Below are positions 1 to 12,319 of a stretch of DNA of 64,000 bases, piece after piece. The notes under the pieces are model-generated. The model saw only the letters and a program-made list of their open reading frames with translations. It did no database searches and had not been told where the DNA came from. The DNA comes from Asterella californica. Taxonomy: Eukaryota; Streptophyta; Marchantiopsida; Marchantiales; Aytoniaceae. The stretch is from the NCBI GenBank assembly GCA_036924285.1, contig JAYKYS010000005.1:26820001-26884000 (forward strand), read 5' to 3'. The stretch's first letter is position 1. Every line of letters starts with the position of its first letter. The position numbers and the translations under genes are program-made.

Positions 1-1260
1 ACATGCAGTTGTAGCTATCGAAGCTACAAGCTATGATGCTAAGACGGATGAGATTGAACATAATCTCCATAAGGATGATTTGAGCGAGCACGTGAGATCA
101 ATGAGCTCAGACGAGATACCGCATCCAAGATGCAGAACGAGAAGAAGAGACAAGAAGAGATTTCTTCAGAGAAGCACACTCGGGAGGATAAAGTTATACA
201 AGAAACAATTATTCCTGAACTGATAATGGAGGATGATCCTTCACAACAAGAGGAGATGTCTGGAAGACAAACCATAGATATGGGTGATCTGGTTGCAGAC
301 AAACAACAATCAGATATTAGAATGATGACAAATGTGAAGAGAGGTTGGAAGGAGCATATTCGAGATGCGAAGGTTGGGTTCTTTTCACGTGAGGTCTTGG
401 GTGTGACTACAAGAGAAGTCTATGATGCCGATATTGACATCATCAAAGACGAACGACATGTTGAGGGTGAAAGAGAGTGGACAGATGCTCACGAGGTTAC
501 AGATATAAGATGATGAGTAAACGTGACTTACAAGAGAGAAGCCATTGATGAAGGTGATTAGAGCTTAGAGGATGATGCTTGGGAGGTTGCAAAAGTTTCA
601 GAAGAGAAGAGTAAGGAGGATGATGCTTGGAAAGTTGTAAAGGTTCAAGAAAAGGATTGGGAGGATTATGTTGGGAGGTTGTAAAAGTTTTCAGACGAGA
701 AAACAAGAGAGGATGATGTTTGAGGAAGATATCATTATACATCGAGACAATAATGGTTGCCGTTGAGGATTTTGGTTGCAACAATGTGGTTCTTGTTTTT
801 CAGAAAACAAAAAGAAGAGATGAATACGAAAAAGGACTTGTACATGTTTGAGGTTGAAGGTAACAATTAGGATACGTGGTGATGATTAAGATGACGGGTG
901 ATGTCTACTACGACACTTGGTCACAAACCTCGACAGTGAGGTTCAACTAGATGGATGGGAGGCGTCCATATGGTATGATGGTTTACTCTTTCTATGTCTT
1001 CGAACACATATTGAAAGATGTGTAGATTTAGAGAAAGTTATTGGATGAGAGGTTGAAGAAGAGAGTCGATGAGCATGGATCCAGGAAAAACTACGATAGG
1101 GTTGCAACTTCAAGATGACGATCAGGTTGTGAACTTGAGGATGAGGTCGACTACGATGAGAAGTAAGACGACAAGACGGTATACGTGTCGGTCCACTCCT
1201 TGGTTGATATTTCTGGTGCATACCGGAGGATGCACAAGTTTAGAGAGAGTGGATGTCGTG
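1..1260 (+). mobile_element. Decayed Ty3/gypsy internal fragment
   Basis: This stretch is a plus-strand relic related to the intact element at the right end of the window. The open segment at 130-513 contains residues such as RDAKVGFFSREVLGV followed by DIDIIKDER. These line up with DAKIEFSLREALGI and IDVIKRKR in the protease-bearing ORF at 60948-62180. At 1213-1257 the DNA closely matches the polypurine-tract and LTR junction of that element (57291-57335, opposite strand): both share ACCGGAGGATG, a purine-rich run, then TGTC. Stops and frame changes after 513 show it is dead. Most of RT and integrase is not recognisable, so it is internally deleted or very diverged. The left end lies outside the window. 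Confidence 0.65.
568..708 (+). repeat. Three tandem units of about 48 bp
   Basis: Units begin at 568, 616 and 661, each starting GAGGATKATG and continuing with a GGGAGGTTG-like segment. Conceptually they encode an acidic EDDAW..VKV repeat of about 16 residues, but the third unit contains a stop. They lie inside the decayed retroelement. Confidence 0.7.
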
Positions 1261-2400
1261 TCGTCATAAGACTTGGCTCATTGATTGCAAATAACAACCC
1301 AACCTCAAGTCGTAGACGACGAAAAGCTGATGTAAGCTCTTCCTTGTGAGCCAATTTCACCCAGAACTCTCAAATCACAAATGAAACTTCGTATAGTCTT
1401 CAATTTCTTGAAGAACTTGACGTTCTGATCTTGATGGATCCAAGGACAGCAAGTTTGGACTCTGAAACGGTCCGAACGGTCCAACTCTCCTTCCCAAGTC
1501 ACTGAAGCACTCCAAAAATTTCAAAAGCTTCGCAACTCTTTCCGTGCGTCTCAGTTTCTCCTAGAACACACTCCTCGATATGCCTCTTCACGAACCATCT
1601 TAACCAGTGTATAGACTGCATATATTTAAACGCAATGATGTCTTACGAGTTTGCATTAGATCTCCAAATCTCTCAAATCGTCAATTGATAAGCATATAAA
1701 CAAACTAACCCCTTAAGCTACCCCCTTACATTAGTTGCGTACGTGAAAGTTTTCACAGATAATGAACAAGCAGACCCCTTGCATCCTTAGTATAGTACCA
1801 AGAATAGCAAATCCAGTCAGCAATAGTAAGCTAGAGTCCAACTTGATTTGTCCATCTTTCGAACTTCACAATTTCACCACTAGGCGTCCAAATGAAATAG
1901 ATGAAGTGCCCACGGAAAGCTGACAACAAGTTCTACCAATTCATGTAATGAAAATGAAGATGTTGTGCAAAAAGCTCATAAGCTAAGGCTTAGCTTGATT
2001 TTATCATCTTTCAATCTCGTAACTTTACCACTAAGCGTCCAAATGAAATAGATGAAGTGCCAATGGAAAGCTGACAACGAGCTCTACCAGTTGATGTAAT
2101 GAAAGTGAAGATCTGAAGTTGTGTAAAAAACTCATTTTTAGTTCTATGAGCATCTTTGGAGCAATAATGATAAGTATCAAAAATAGATTTTCAAGTAGGA
2201 GCCAGTCCACGAGACAACACTGTGGACAGTATGAAGAACTCGTCACTGTCGGTACAGTAATGGAGATGGTTTTCAAACTAGTAATGGATATGATTTTTGA
2301 ACTTGAAAAAGATAGATGTGGCATTTGCAGTGTTGCAGTATTTTATATACTTGGATCTATCTTATTGATTGCAAGTATTCGATGTGCATGACCTAAGAAT
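1254..2400 (+). mobile_element. Possible LTR relic downstream of gypsy fragment
   Basis: The sequence after the polypurine-like run begins TGTCGTGTCG, close to the LTR start TGTCCTGTTG of the intact element (position 57295, minus strand). Beyond this edge I see little clear similarity to the 2,034-bp LTR, so the right limit is a guess. Phrases such as GAACGGTCC are common in plant LTRs, but that is weak support. No gene is visible here. Confidence 0.3.
1841..2136 (+). repeat. Tandem duplication, period 151 bp
   Basis: Two adjacent copies (about 1841-1985 and 1994-2136) share the core AAATGAAATAGATGAAGTGC at 1890 and 2041, then GGAAAGCTGACAAC and ATGTAATGAAA. The copies differ at scattered bases, so the duplication is old. 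It probably arose within LTR-like sequence. Confidence 0.85.
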
Positions 2401-4188
2401 TGCATCTGAGCTTTCAGCTGTTTGTCGATTGGTGCTTGGGTCTATGATTGTGCAATAACACATGAGTGGTAAAAAATGGTTATGGAGGTTCGAGAGGTCA
2501 TGGCTTTATGCATTAGATATCGCAGTAGATTGATAGTACGCATATGTATATTGCAACTTCCGGTCTCAGATCTGTTTAGAACATGAGCTTCTCGTTTCAT
2601 TTAGTTGGAAGGTCGAGGAAGACTATGCGTAATCTCTCCAAGCACAAGCAGAGCAAGTACGTAAACTTTGTGAATTGTCTTAATTGGTTTATTGTCAAGA
2701 AAGCAACAATGACAAGGAGAGTCGGAGAGCAAAGAGCCGAAGAAAAAATTTACATCAAAAATGTTATAAGACAATTAGACCAAATCACATGAAATTCAGT
2801 AGATTAGATAAGTTGAGTACACTAGTTACACCGTTCACGGGAATTATTGTGGTCTACTCTAATTACCGTGAAAGGATTTTCTGTCACCATACTTATGTTA
2901 ATCTGTTCCATATTATATTAGGTTCCAGATTAAGTATAAAATATAAAATATAGACTATACTATTTTAAAGTATTGGTAATTAGTATGGATCATATTATAT
3001 TCACAACAGTAACTTTTTAGAATAATTAAAACAATATTTTTATTATATATATATAACGTACCCGTTGTTTGGGTACGACTTAGAATACCCTATGGCAACA
3101 TCAACAATGATCATTCACTCATCAAAATGAGATTTTGTCATGTGATAGAGACTTTCGAATAGTCTCTTTGTGATACAAGAGATCTGGTAACAAAAAACAG
3201 ATTCATGAGAATAGAAGTCTAACATGTATTTTCCTTATCTCTTGTTCAAAGTGATAATTGTAGCTTTCTTCCGTCATAAACCTATACTAATACTTTTCAC
3301 CATATGCTCAAAGTAGATTTTACTCTTTGTTCATGTGTGTTGTTATTACATTTTCTTTTACATGTTATAACATATGAAAATTTTTATCAGTTATTTATTA
3401 GAATATACAGACAATTATGACTTTAGAATATTATTTATCTATAAACGATAAGATTTCGTTACACTGGAGCGATAACATGTATCCAGGTTCCACCGTCCAT
3501 TATAATCGAGCCGCGCCAGTCACGTTGCAGCATTAGAAGGACAGTCTCCAGCGCTTAGTGGTCAGGGCTAACCAACATCCTTTGTATTCTCACCTCACCT
3601 TCGTAAGATCATTGTATTTCAAGGTCATTCTCTTTCACCAGACGAAATATTTTTCAGTTGAACCAATAGTACGTTCTTTTTGCTTGTTCTTGTCACGATT
3701 TGTTAATATATATACTTCTCTAAATTCATTCTAAATTCAACTTTTTTATAACCTTTTTGAAGTAATTATAATAAATTTTTCTCTATTTCCTCGAAGACAT
3801 CTTTGGACAAGACTCGATGTCAGACACTCACACGTCTAGATTAGAATTAAAGCTACTATTCCAAACTGCTGTATGTGCACATGTGTTATCAATAGGTGGT
3901 TTTGATCATTCTCGTCTAAGATAATCACCCTGACATGATTATAAATAGTTTTACTGTAACGTGTTATCTTATTTTCTATAACATGCTCTCATCTTCATAT
4001 CAAGGTATATGTTATTTAATCTACTCGATTGCTTGTAAGTATCAATACGTAATACTTAATTTAATCTATAAATTCAATCCAGTTTCACTATTCTTCATCA
4101 ATCAGACTGAAAATTTCATTTTCTTTTCACTGCGTTTGTCCTTTTCCTCCGTTCGGCAAGAAGTGCACTTTGGTCGATTATTTTATTC
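2400..4188. other. AT-rich intergenic region, no gene seen
   Basis: Open frames here are short, AT-driven and lack recognisable motifs or splice structure. A short piece near 3565-3597 resembles 46950-46977, which supports this being repeat-derived. I see nothing else definable. Confidence 0.6.
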
Positions 4189-4376
4189 GCTTATTCAACC
4201 GACTGGAATTCTGAAATGTCCGGTTAAAATAGTGAACAGCCTGATCTTTTACATGCAGAAATAATACATAACATGCATTATCTGTAACAAAAACCGGTAG
4301 AGAATCCACATAAACTAACTCTCGTACATTATCCTCGGATATTTCACGGTTTCGGAAAACTTTAACCCCGAGCACA
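4189..4376 (+). repeat. Dispersed repeat, copy 1
   Basis: This matches 46974-47168 in the same orientation. Shared blocks include CTGGAATTCTGAAA/TTGGAATTCTGAAA, a CTCGTWCATTATC segment and AAAACTTT followed by ACCC. The copies are clearly diverged. The family is not identified; no ORF spans both copies. Confidence 0.6.
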
Positions 4377-4379
4377 CGC

Positions 4380-5627
4380 AAAGCTGGACCAAATGGCCGC
4401 CGGAAAGAAAAACAGGCCAGTTACCCCGACAATATCATTGTCGTGGTGTGGGGCCCATCATCCCGCCCATGGATGATGATGTTATCTTTCGCTTGTCGTC
4501 CAAGCAGTGGGATGCGCTTGTTGAAGCAACGCAATGAACAAGTTGCGTTGTACAACTCGTGTGTACCATAGACGGACGTCCTGCAGGCATGCCTGCCTGC
4601 CTCAAACGGACGGTGGCAGTCAACGTACGGAAACCGAAAATTACACTGCAGTCGGGCCATTTCGTCGTCATTCCGACTGGGACATTTCTTGCCATGTGTG
4701 GTCGGGTTACTTTTCGCCCATTTCGTTTCTTGCTTTCTCTATCCGAACTTCGACGTTTTGGATTTGATGGAATAATTACCCCTGTGAATTGTCGCTCGCT
4801 TGACGATCGCTCTGTGGTTGGGCTTAGCTTCCTTCCATTAGCACACGCAACGTGTTTTTCGTCTTCCTTCTCAGAGGATTAGACGAAGATGATTAGTTAG
4901 TGAAGCGAGCGTCTGTAGTCATGGGGCATCCGGCCGCGAGCGGGTGAATTGAATTCATGAAGAAGAATCTCATCGTCGATTGCTAAATCCTCCGATGCGA
5001 TGGAAAACTTATAGCCTCGTTGGTTCGAGTGCTCCAGGATGTTTAGATGAGCAAAATTGGGTCTGATGAGAGTATTGTGGCACTTTACGGCAGTAACCCG
5101 AGCAAGTGAGGGCTATCTCGTGATTAGCAAGGTTGGCTTTGGCGTGCGGGGCAAACTGATTCGATTCTTCTTGCAATACCATCGATGGAAGATGTTGCCC
5201 GTAAGGAGCTTGCCAGTTTCAGCAATGAACTCGATTGTCAAGGTGTAAGAGTGTGTTAGCTGAATCTCAGGGCAGCATGAGTACTAACTGAAGGAGCAAA
5301 ATCTTAAGAGGATAGGATTATCTGAGGCTGATGGATTCACAGAAGCTGAATCACAGCACTTCGTAGAAGTCACTAGCCAGCCTGAACTCATTCTTATCTC
5401 TGTTAGCCATTCGAATAAACTCGAGCATCTTTGTACGTCTCAGTATGTGATTAAGTAGAGCTATTTCGAGCAGGTAATTAGAATTTGAAGTGATGTAGCT
5501 AGAACTTCTGGATCATTCTGATTTAAGCTAGACAATAATTCCAGCATTTCTTTTCTGGAACAGAGTTCTTCTGTTCAAGTTAGGGAGTTCGCTGTCAGTT
5601 CTCATTCTGGATTACGTCTGGAGTTAG
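4380..5627 (+). promoter_or_regulatory. Upstream region of the carrier gene
   Basis: GC content rises sharply at 4390-4960 relative to the AT-rich flank, as expected of a promoter and 5' leader. The first recognised coding exon of the downstream carrier has no in-frame start codon, so a leader exon with the ATG should lie here. ATG GGG CAT CCG GCC at 4921, followed by GGTGAAT, is one candidate, but its phase does not clearly fit. No other gene is seen. Confidence 0.35.
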
Positions 5628-8600
5628 CATGAACAGCTTACGCTGTACAAGCTCCATCTACCTTATTCCAAATTGTTCTGGTCTACGTGGGGATGGACAG
5701 GCTGGAGAGCAGGCTGGCGAGAATTCGTGTGGGGTGGATTTGCAGGGGCTTTTGGTGAAACTCTAATGCACCCTGTTGACACACTCAAGACCAGAATTCA
5801 GAGCGGGGGTCAGTTCATTGTAGCTCATCAAGTACGCAATAATTACTTGCCCTTTCAGTTTTATTAATTTCGGTAGCTGGTTACGTTGCACTTTTTGTCT
5901 AAGTTACATAGTCCAAGGAATCATTTGAACTATCTGGTGTAAGTCCTTATCATGTGCTTAAAATCGTTGAGGTTGTTGTTTGGGATGATCTGCGTGAAGC
6001 AGATTCTTAAACTCTCTTCTCTTTTCCCGAATGATGAGACGACAAGCTATTCAAGCACTGATATTATATTCTCTGTCGTCCTTTATTCAGGGACACAACA
6101 ACGTTGGACAAGCCCTCAGATTTATCTGGAGTGTAGACGGTGTCAGAGGTGTGTGAACTTGGTAGTGTTCTGAGCCCATACCTGAGAGAAACCATGAGTC
6201 TTGAACCTCAAGCCATCTTCTTCCCATTTCCCTTTAAGCGGTCTTTGCTCTGATTACGTGGATATTCGCTGTCTAAGCGCAGCTTCATTGTCATTTTCTC
6301 TTGAATAGAGCTCTTGAACCTATAATCGTTTTAAGCACTCATGCTGGGATGGCCTTTGGATTCAGATTTGTTTTACAGGACACCAGTGTCTTTCTGCTTT
6401 GGGACTAAAAAGTCGGTCACAAACTTGGGTGTAGGCTTCTACAGGGGGGTCGTGCCAAGCTGCATTGGTTCTCTGGTGACAGGAGCAACCTATTTTGGAT
6501 TCATAGAAACAACAAAAGACTGGTTGGAGTATAGCAGACCATCTTTGACCGGTCCTTGGGCTCATTTTCTGGCTGGTGCTATTGGTACGTCGTACTATTG
6601 TTTTTCTCACACAGAAATTCCATAGGAGAATAAGATTGGTGCAAAGAGAGCAGAAGAATTTTATTCTAGGGTTGTTTCTGCTTCCAAGCCAAGCCTCTCC
6701 CGCCTTATTTCGTCCAGTATTTTAGGTCTCCCATGATTGAACTGGTACAGGTGAAGGATTGGGTTCAGTGGTGTATGTTCCATGTGAAGTCGTCAAACAA
6801 AGAATGCAGCTCCAAGGAAGTTCTCAGTCGTGGAGCACCACTGTAGCTAACATCAGTAAGTCTACAAGGTCAGGAGTGGCAAGCTATATGTACTACACAG
6901 GACTATATCAAGCTGGAAGGAGCATTCTTCAGACAGAAGGATTAGCTGGCCTCTACTCAGGGTATGTCCTCTACAGACATATTTGACCTTGGCAAGGAGG
7001 CGCTGATATCGGTGTATGGAAAGAACAAGTTATCCTTAGTATGGTTATATTTTTAACGTCTAGACGTTGTATACTTCGGTGGAGTATATTTTGACTGTCA
7101 AAATGTGGACAATGTATTTGCAATGGCAGATACTTCTCCACTCTTGCAAGAGATGTTCCTTTTGCCGGTTTGCAGGTAATTTGATGTGCTGTTATTTCAC
7201 GTTTGAATTAACAACAGGACGCCTTTAAATTACATTTCAAGTAACACCTCATTCTGTACAAGTGCTCTAATGGCATTTTGAGACTTACCCGAGAACAGTA
7301 TGAAAACCTTCACGGCCCTTTGATATCAAAGTCCACATGGTGTGGTGCGCACTCCTTAGTATAAATTGCACAATGTACCTAACCTACTGTAAAAGTACCT
7401 AGCTCATTTACGATAAATCAAGCAGTTTGGTGCCGTCATGTGTTGTCATGAGTGGTTAACGTAGTAGTGCATGCTATCTTGTGTTGTTTTCTAGAGCACA
7501 AGGTTCGAGACTCAATTTCGAAGTGTTTGACCTAAATGGACTTTTGGTTAACCTTACAGATTATGTTCTATGAAGGGTTTAGGGAGGCTCTGGAGTACAG
7601 TCATGAAAAGAAATTACTAACAGAAATCAACACGACTGCTCGCAAGTTCAGTTCGTTGGAGGAGCTTGTCATGGGGGGTATAGCCGGAGGTATGTGTTTT
7701 TTGAAAGGATTTATTTCACGGCAGATCTTACTTTGCATGGTGTATGTAGAGCTTACTGTTTGCCAACTCCGTGATCGATGCCTTCGGTGCCAACTTTGTA
7801 GGTGTCAGTGCGTTTTTGACCACTCCTTTGGATGTAATCAAAACTCGACTTCAGGTGCAAGGCTCAAAGAACCGGTGAGTTGGAATTCGTAACGAGAACA
7901 GTGGGTGTCTTACTGCATATAGAAGCACCGATATTCAGTAGAATTATGCTCTTGTTATAGGACGAAGTAACTTCGGTCAAGCAAGTCGATGTGAAGTCTT
8001 TGTATAACCCTGGCGACGAAATTGTGGATCTATAGATCTTACATCCCTCTTATCAATCAAGAGCTGTTGCTTCAGGGACTGATGAAGATAAGTAATCCAG
8101 CTTCATTCTGAGCCATGTGAAGTTGTGGAAGGGCGGATTTTAGTCCTCATTCATGCCTTAGACTCCGTTGCTCTCTGTCCAGTACTTCAGGCTACGAGAA
8201 ACTGTAGGTGTCGTGCTTGAACCATATCATATAGTAGTGGATTTCACTGGCACTGATTTCTCTGATGTCACTGGCACCAAATATTACTGCATGAGAAGGC
8301 TTAAAAGGTCTGAGTACGGCCACCATTATCAGGCTTTTACTTGTTATTTGAAACTAGCGATTCTCTTACAAGTGCACTCTGCCTGTCTGCTACAGGCAAT
8401 AGTCGTCAGATAATCTGAATACTTTTGTCTCCTAATTGCAGTTATAAAGGTTGCGCGGATGCTGCGAAGACAATATGGCAAGAGGAGAACATTCAGGGCT
8501 TCTTCCGCGGAGTTGTTCCTAGAGTGGTGTGGTTTATCCCAGCATCTGCTGTTACGTTCATGACCTTCGAGTGGCTTCGAAAGCAGTATCAAGTAAAAAC

Positions 8601-8721
8601 TGATGAGACCGGGCGAAACTGTGACGTCGGCTTCGGTGTGCTTCCAAGTGGATCTGTGTCGTCCACGCCCTTTTTACCACGCCCGTTATCAGCTGATGAG
8701 TCCAGACGAGATCCATCTTGA
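5628..8721 (+). CDS. Mitochondrial carrier family (SLC25) protein
   Basis: This gene encodes an inner-membrane solute transporter of the mitochondrial carrier family. Coding exons with consistent phase are 5628(or later)-5831, 6091-6148, 6435-6584, 6751-6961, 7130-7175, 7560-7689, 7802-7874 and 8442-8721; each intron is GT-AG. All three carrier signatures are present: HPVDTLKTRIQ in exon 1, VPCEVVKQRMQ in exon 4 and TPLDVIKTRLQ in exon 7. Segments FYRGVVP, GATYFGFIE, STLARDVPFAGL and GFFRGVVPRVVWF match my memory of the plant carrier group that includes Arabidopsis At1g74240; its substrate is not settled, and an S-adenosylmethionine-like substrate is only a guess. The exons after the first give 315 residues. 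The N-terminal exon with the start codon is not located: the first in-frame ATG is inside the first signature. A tail of about 45 residues beyond the last helix is longer than usual. Confidence 0.9.
7436..7522 (+). repeat. Possible tRNA-derived SINE head in carrier intron
   Basis: Within the intron before the exon at 7560 there is GAGTGGTTAACGTAGTAG, resembling a Pol III A box. It is followed about 40 bases later by AGGTTCGAGACTC, a good B box (GGTTCGANTC). A folded cloverleaf is not evident, so a tRNA gene is unlikely. No terminal A/T tail or target duplication was identified. Confidence 0.3.
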
Positions 8722-9184
8722 GCAGGGTTATGCACCATCTGTTGACTGCCGTAATGTACCCTTTGTTTTAACGAATTCAGATGATCAAAGTTCAGTTTGT
8801 CAACCTTTGAGGTAATAGAACGTATTACTGTCATGCATGCATCTGTAGGCATCGAAGATGACTCTGATGACGTATAAGTCACTAGCTTGTGGACAACAGT
8901 TCATTAGCTGTTGATTGTGAGTTGTAGAACTCTGTTCAGGTACCCAATGGGTGGGTAGTCAGTCCTGAAGTCGAGCAGGAATAAAGAGGTTCAGTTCTGG
9001 GATTGACAACACGAAAATCACACATGTTGCTTTCATCGTGAAGTTTGTAGGAGTATACTCGAACTTTAGAACTTAATGGTCGAAGAATCAAACCTTTCTT
9101 CCCATAAAATTCCACCTCCCACCGTCAGTTTACATGTCACCAAGAAACTCTAAGGTATATCTCCAGTCTCATAGCGATAAATTG
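8722..9184. other. 3' flank of carrier gene
   Basis: Non-coding sequence following the carrier stop codon, probably including its 3' untranslated region. I see no separate gene. Confidence 0.5.
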
Positions 9185-9800
9185 CTAGAGAGACTAGCAG
9201 CCCCGTTTACTTCCTGCCCGTCTATTCTCTGATCGTATGCTATTATTGTACTCTCAGTTTACCATCAAAGAAAGCAAGTTGCTGGTCACGTCCGCATGAG
9301 GATGGATTGTGTAGTTTCAAGGAGAGCCATAGGCAGCTTTCGAAGATGGCATTCATGACTAATTGACTCGAAGGTTACGACGGCGTTACAAGAATCTTCA
9401 GCGACTTCGGAGTCTTTTCTTTTGATATAGAGGGCGGGGAATCACCACAGAAGCTATGTTTCTCAGCGAGACGAAATACGTTTGAAAAACAGAACGGGGG
9501 ACGAAAACAACCCCATTCGTGAAGTAATGATATTGTTTGGTGATGGGAATAAACGCTCTTGAAGACTTTGCAGGTTTGAAACTCTTCTTCTGCGTGGATT
9601 TCCGCTCGTACTCACTTCCGTGTACTGCTCTGCACTATGCTCTACACTATGTACTCCAAAGGCAGACTATTATCGAAGAGTGACAAAAGGCGGACTGCAC
9701 AAAACGGAGTAACAAGAAACAATCCTTGGTTTCAGTGTTTCTACCTAGAACTCCGGAAGAAGAAGTCTCCTCACCTCTCGTATATTCCAGGTGTCAAAGT
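9185..9800 (+). repeat. Dispersed repeat family R1, copy A
   Basis: This 0.6-kb segment matches the reverse complement of 19290-19855. Landmarks are CCCGTTTACTTCCTGC, TACTCTCAGTTTACCATCAAA, TGTTTGGTGATGGGAAT, AGGCGGACTGCACAAAACGG and AACAATCCTT. Its right part (about 9725-9800) also matches the inverted fragment at 16945-17040 via TTTCAGTGTTT and AAGAAGTCTCCT. No conserved coding frame is seen, so it is probably a non-autonomous transposon or solo terminal repeat of unknown class. Confidence 0.8.
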
Positions 9801-12310
9801 TAGTGGCCGCGAGGATTATTTCTTTCCCAGCGGGTGCTCCGGGTGGCTCTGAAAGTATCCATAGATTTCGCTTGCTGCTTTTGTCAACTGGCCGTCGGGG
9901 TTTGATTCTTTGAGTAAATGTTTACAAGGAAGTGAAACATAATCATGTGTACCTGTTACGTTTAAAGAACCCGTTCGATTTGAAAATTGAAATCAATTTC
10001 ACGGGTCTCGTAAAAAGCGCTTCATGTCAATGACGATGGTTAGTTTATCTGCATTCACGAAGAGGATCAGCGAGGAGCGGATAATTTTTCTACAATTTTG
10101 AACAATCATGGAGACCTGAGAAAAATTTGACTCTTGAATTGGAAACAAAACAAAACGTTTGTGGATAGCCGATCGTGGCATAGTGATGGAAATGTAAAAT
10201 ATGTAGGAATCTAATAAAAAATTCCCGTTGTTCTTAGTTCTAAAGTCTTTAATCGTTCTTAAAATATCAGATGATGGTGAATCAAAATCTTACATATAAT
10301 TGATGCATAAGAGGTGGCATCACACATTTTAGTTACTCTTGTGGACGTGTCAGCTAAAGTTCTATGTAGAGCAATGCAAACAAATATCTAAAATATGTAA
10401 TAAAAAGAAAGAGAAAATAACACCCACAATGTCTATTGATAAACTCTAGTGTAATCTTGAACAAACCATCGATGTAAGATTAGGCTCAAGAGTGAACTCA
10501 AACTCGAGTGCCATGGAGTTGCACTATTACACTTTATAGTGAAAGAAGGAAAAGAAGTGAGGGCGGACAGAATAAACTGAATCTTGTTATTATACCATGT
10601 GTGACTTAATGAAGGTATGAAAAAATGAATGTTTATAATATCTCTTAATAAATGAAGGTTATAGTTTAATCATATTTATGATATATTAAATAAATATATT
10701 GGAAAAATATCTTAAATATATAAGTACTAAAAGAATTAATATTTTAAATATTTTAGAAAAATAAATAAAATATTTCTGGTTTAGTTTAAAAATATTAAAT
10801 GATTATGCTATGCAAATATTACTTGTATTTAAATTATTTATATATGAGATTTGTTATCAGACATTTGATATATTATATTAATAAATGTCTACGTATAAAA
10901 GTATATTAATCTACTATTTTTATTACTACTTATTTAGTATTAGTATTAGTATTAACAATTGATATTAAACTAAATATTTTATTAATAAAATATCACAGAT
11001 AAAAGACAAGCTTCAAATTCTAGACATTGTGTCTTGAGTAAGTTGAGTTCAACTCGAGAACTCAATCTAAACACGATATTCTGTGTAGGATACTTTGATA
11101 GCTAGTTGCAACGTATTGCATTAAGAAAGATGAACTTAAACTAAAAGAAAGTATCTCAAATATTCTTTGATATTTATAGTTTTTACTAAATTAATTTAAT
11201 AATATTGATTTTTAGAAAGATGTATATATAAATTTTGTAAATTATAAAGAATAAAGATCTTAACATTTCTAAAATATTTATTATATTATAAAAATCTCAA
11301 AATTACGAAATAATAAGAATGAAAAGTTGAAAATATGATATAGTTAAAATAATAAAGATCAAAATAATCATAAATATCATACCTGATACTCAATATCTTC
11401 AATACTCAATATCTAGGGTGTCACTCAATAATAATATTGAGTGACACCTTAGAAAAGAAGGAGTACAAGCTAATGTTCTTTGTTGATCACCAAAAGTGAG
11501 TACATGGATCGCTGACGTGGTTTATATACAACTTTAGATATGAAATCTTGAAATATCATCTAGAGGTCTTAGAATGAAAGAGATGAAGACTCGTTGGAAA
11601 GCTCTCGAATAGTATAATCCACGACGTTTAAAGCATGTCTTAAGTCATGTCTCTAGCGATCAGATTTTGGATTAGAAAAATATCATTTTGACCTTCAAAA
11701 TTTTTCAGAAAGTTACGGTAAACTTTTGATTTTCTTTTCTATTCTCATGCCAACTTAGACGTAACTAACTCTTATACAAAGGAGTTTTATCATATCAAGT
11801 TCCATCTCCAGTCGATACGAAAAATTCTATTTATTACAATTGAACATTGAATTCGATGATTCCATTTATTTCCAAGGCTAGGTGATGAAGTGATGTCTTT
11901 CCTACATACTCTTATACTAAGACACTTTCGTTACTATTATCACACTTGCAGTCTATCCTAAATGATAGATAATCACATGTGTTGCCATCGAGTCTCTTGT
12001 AATATACATGATGATCACATCTGTCATTGAGATTTTTCTCATCATTTTTGGGGTCTGCAATCCTCTCTCAACTAGAGATCTTTATACATGAGGGAGATAA
12101 AGCTTTTTACTTTTACATCTTCATTCTCAACCTTATTAAATTGAAAGACTATCTGATCAAAACTATAATAAATTCGATCCCTCAAACCTATTGTAAATAT
12201 ATTATTGTCAAAAAGAAACTTATAAGCAAATACATAACAAGGAGAAAGATATCAGAAGCTGTAAATGAGAGAGGTTTTAGAGATTTCCAACATCTATTTT
12301 TGAAATGCCG
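9801..12310. other. AT-rich intergenic region
   Basis: From about 10190 to 11960 the sequence is strongly AT-rich, with runs of ATATTTAAA-type words and no credible coding exon. A 14-bp hairpin at 11417-11448 is listed separately. GC content rises again near 12310 at the COPE promoter side. Confidence 0.6.
11417..11448. repeat. Perfect 14-bp inverted repeat
   Basis: Arms GGTGTCACTCAATA (11417-11430) and TATTGAGTGACACC (11435-11448) are separated by ATAA. It may be a small foldback or the scar of a transposon; there is no adjacent gene that it would obviously terminate. Confidence 0.8.
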
Positions 12311-12319
12311 GCTTTGAGA

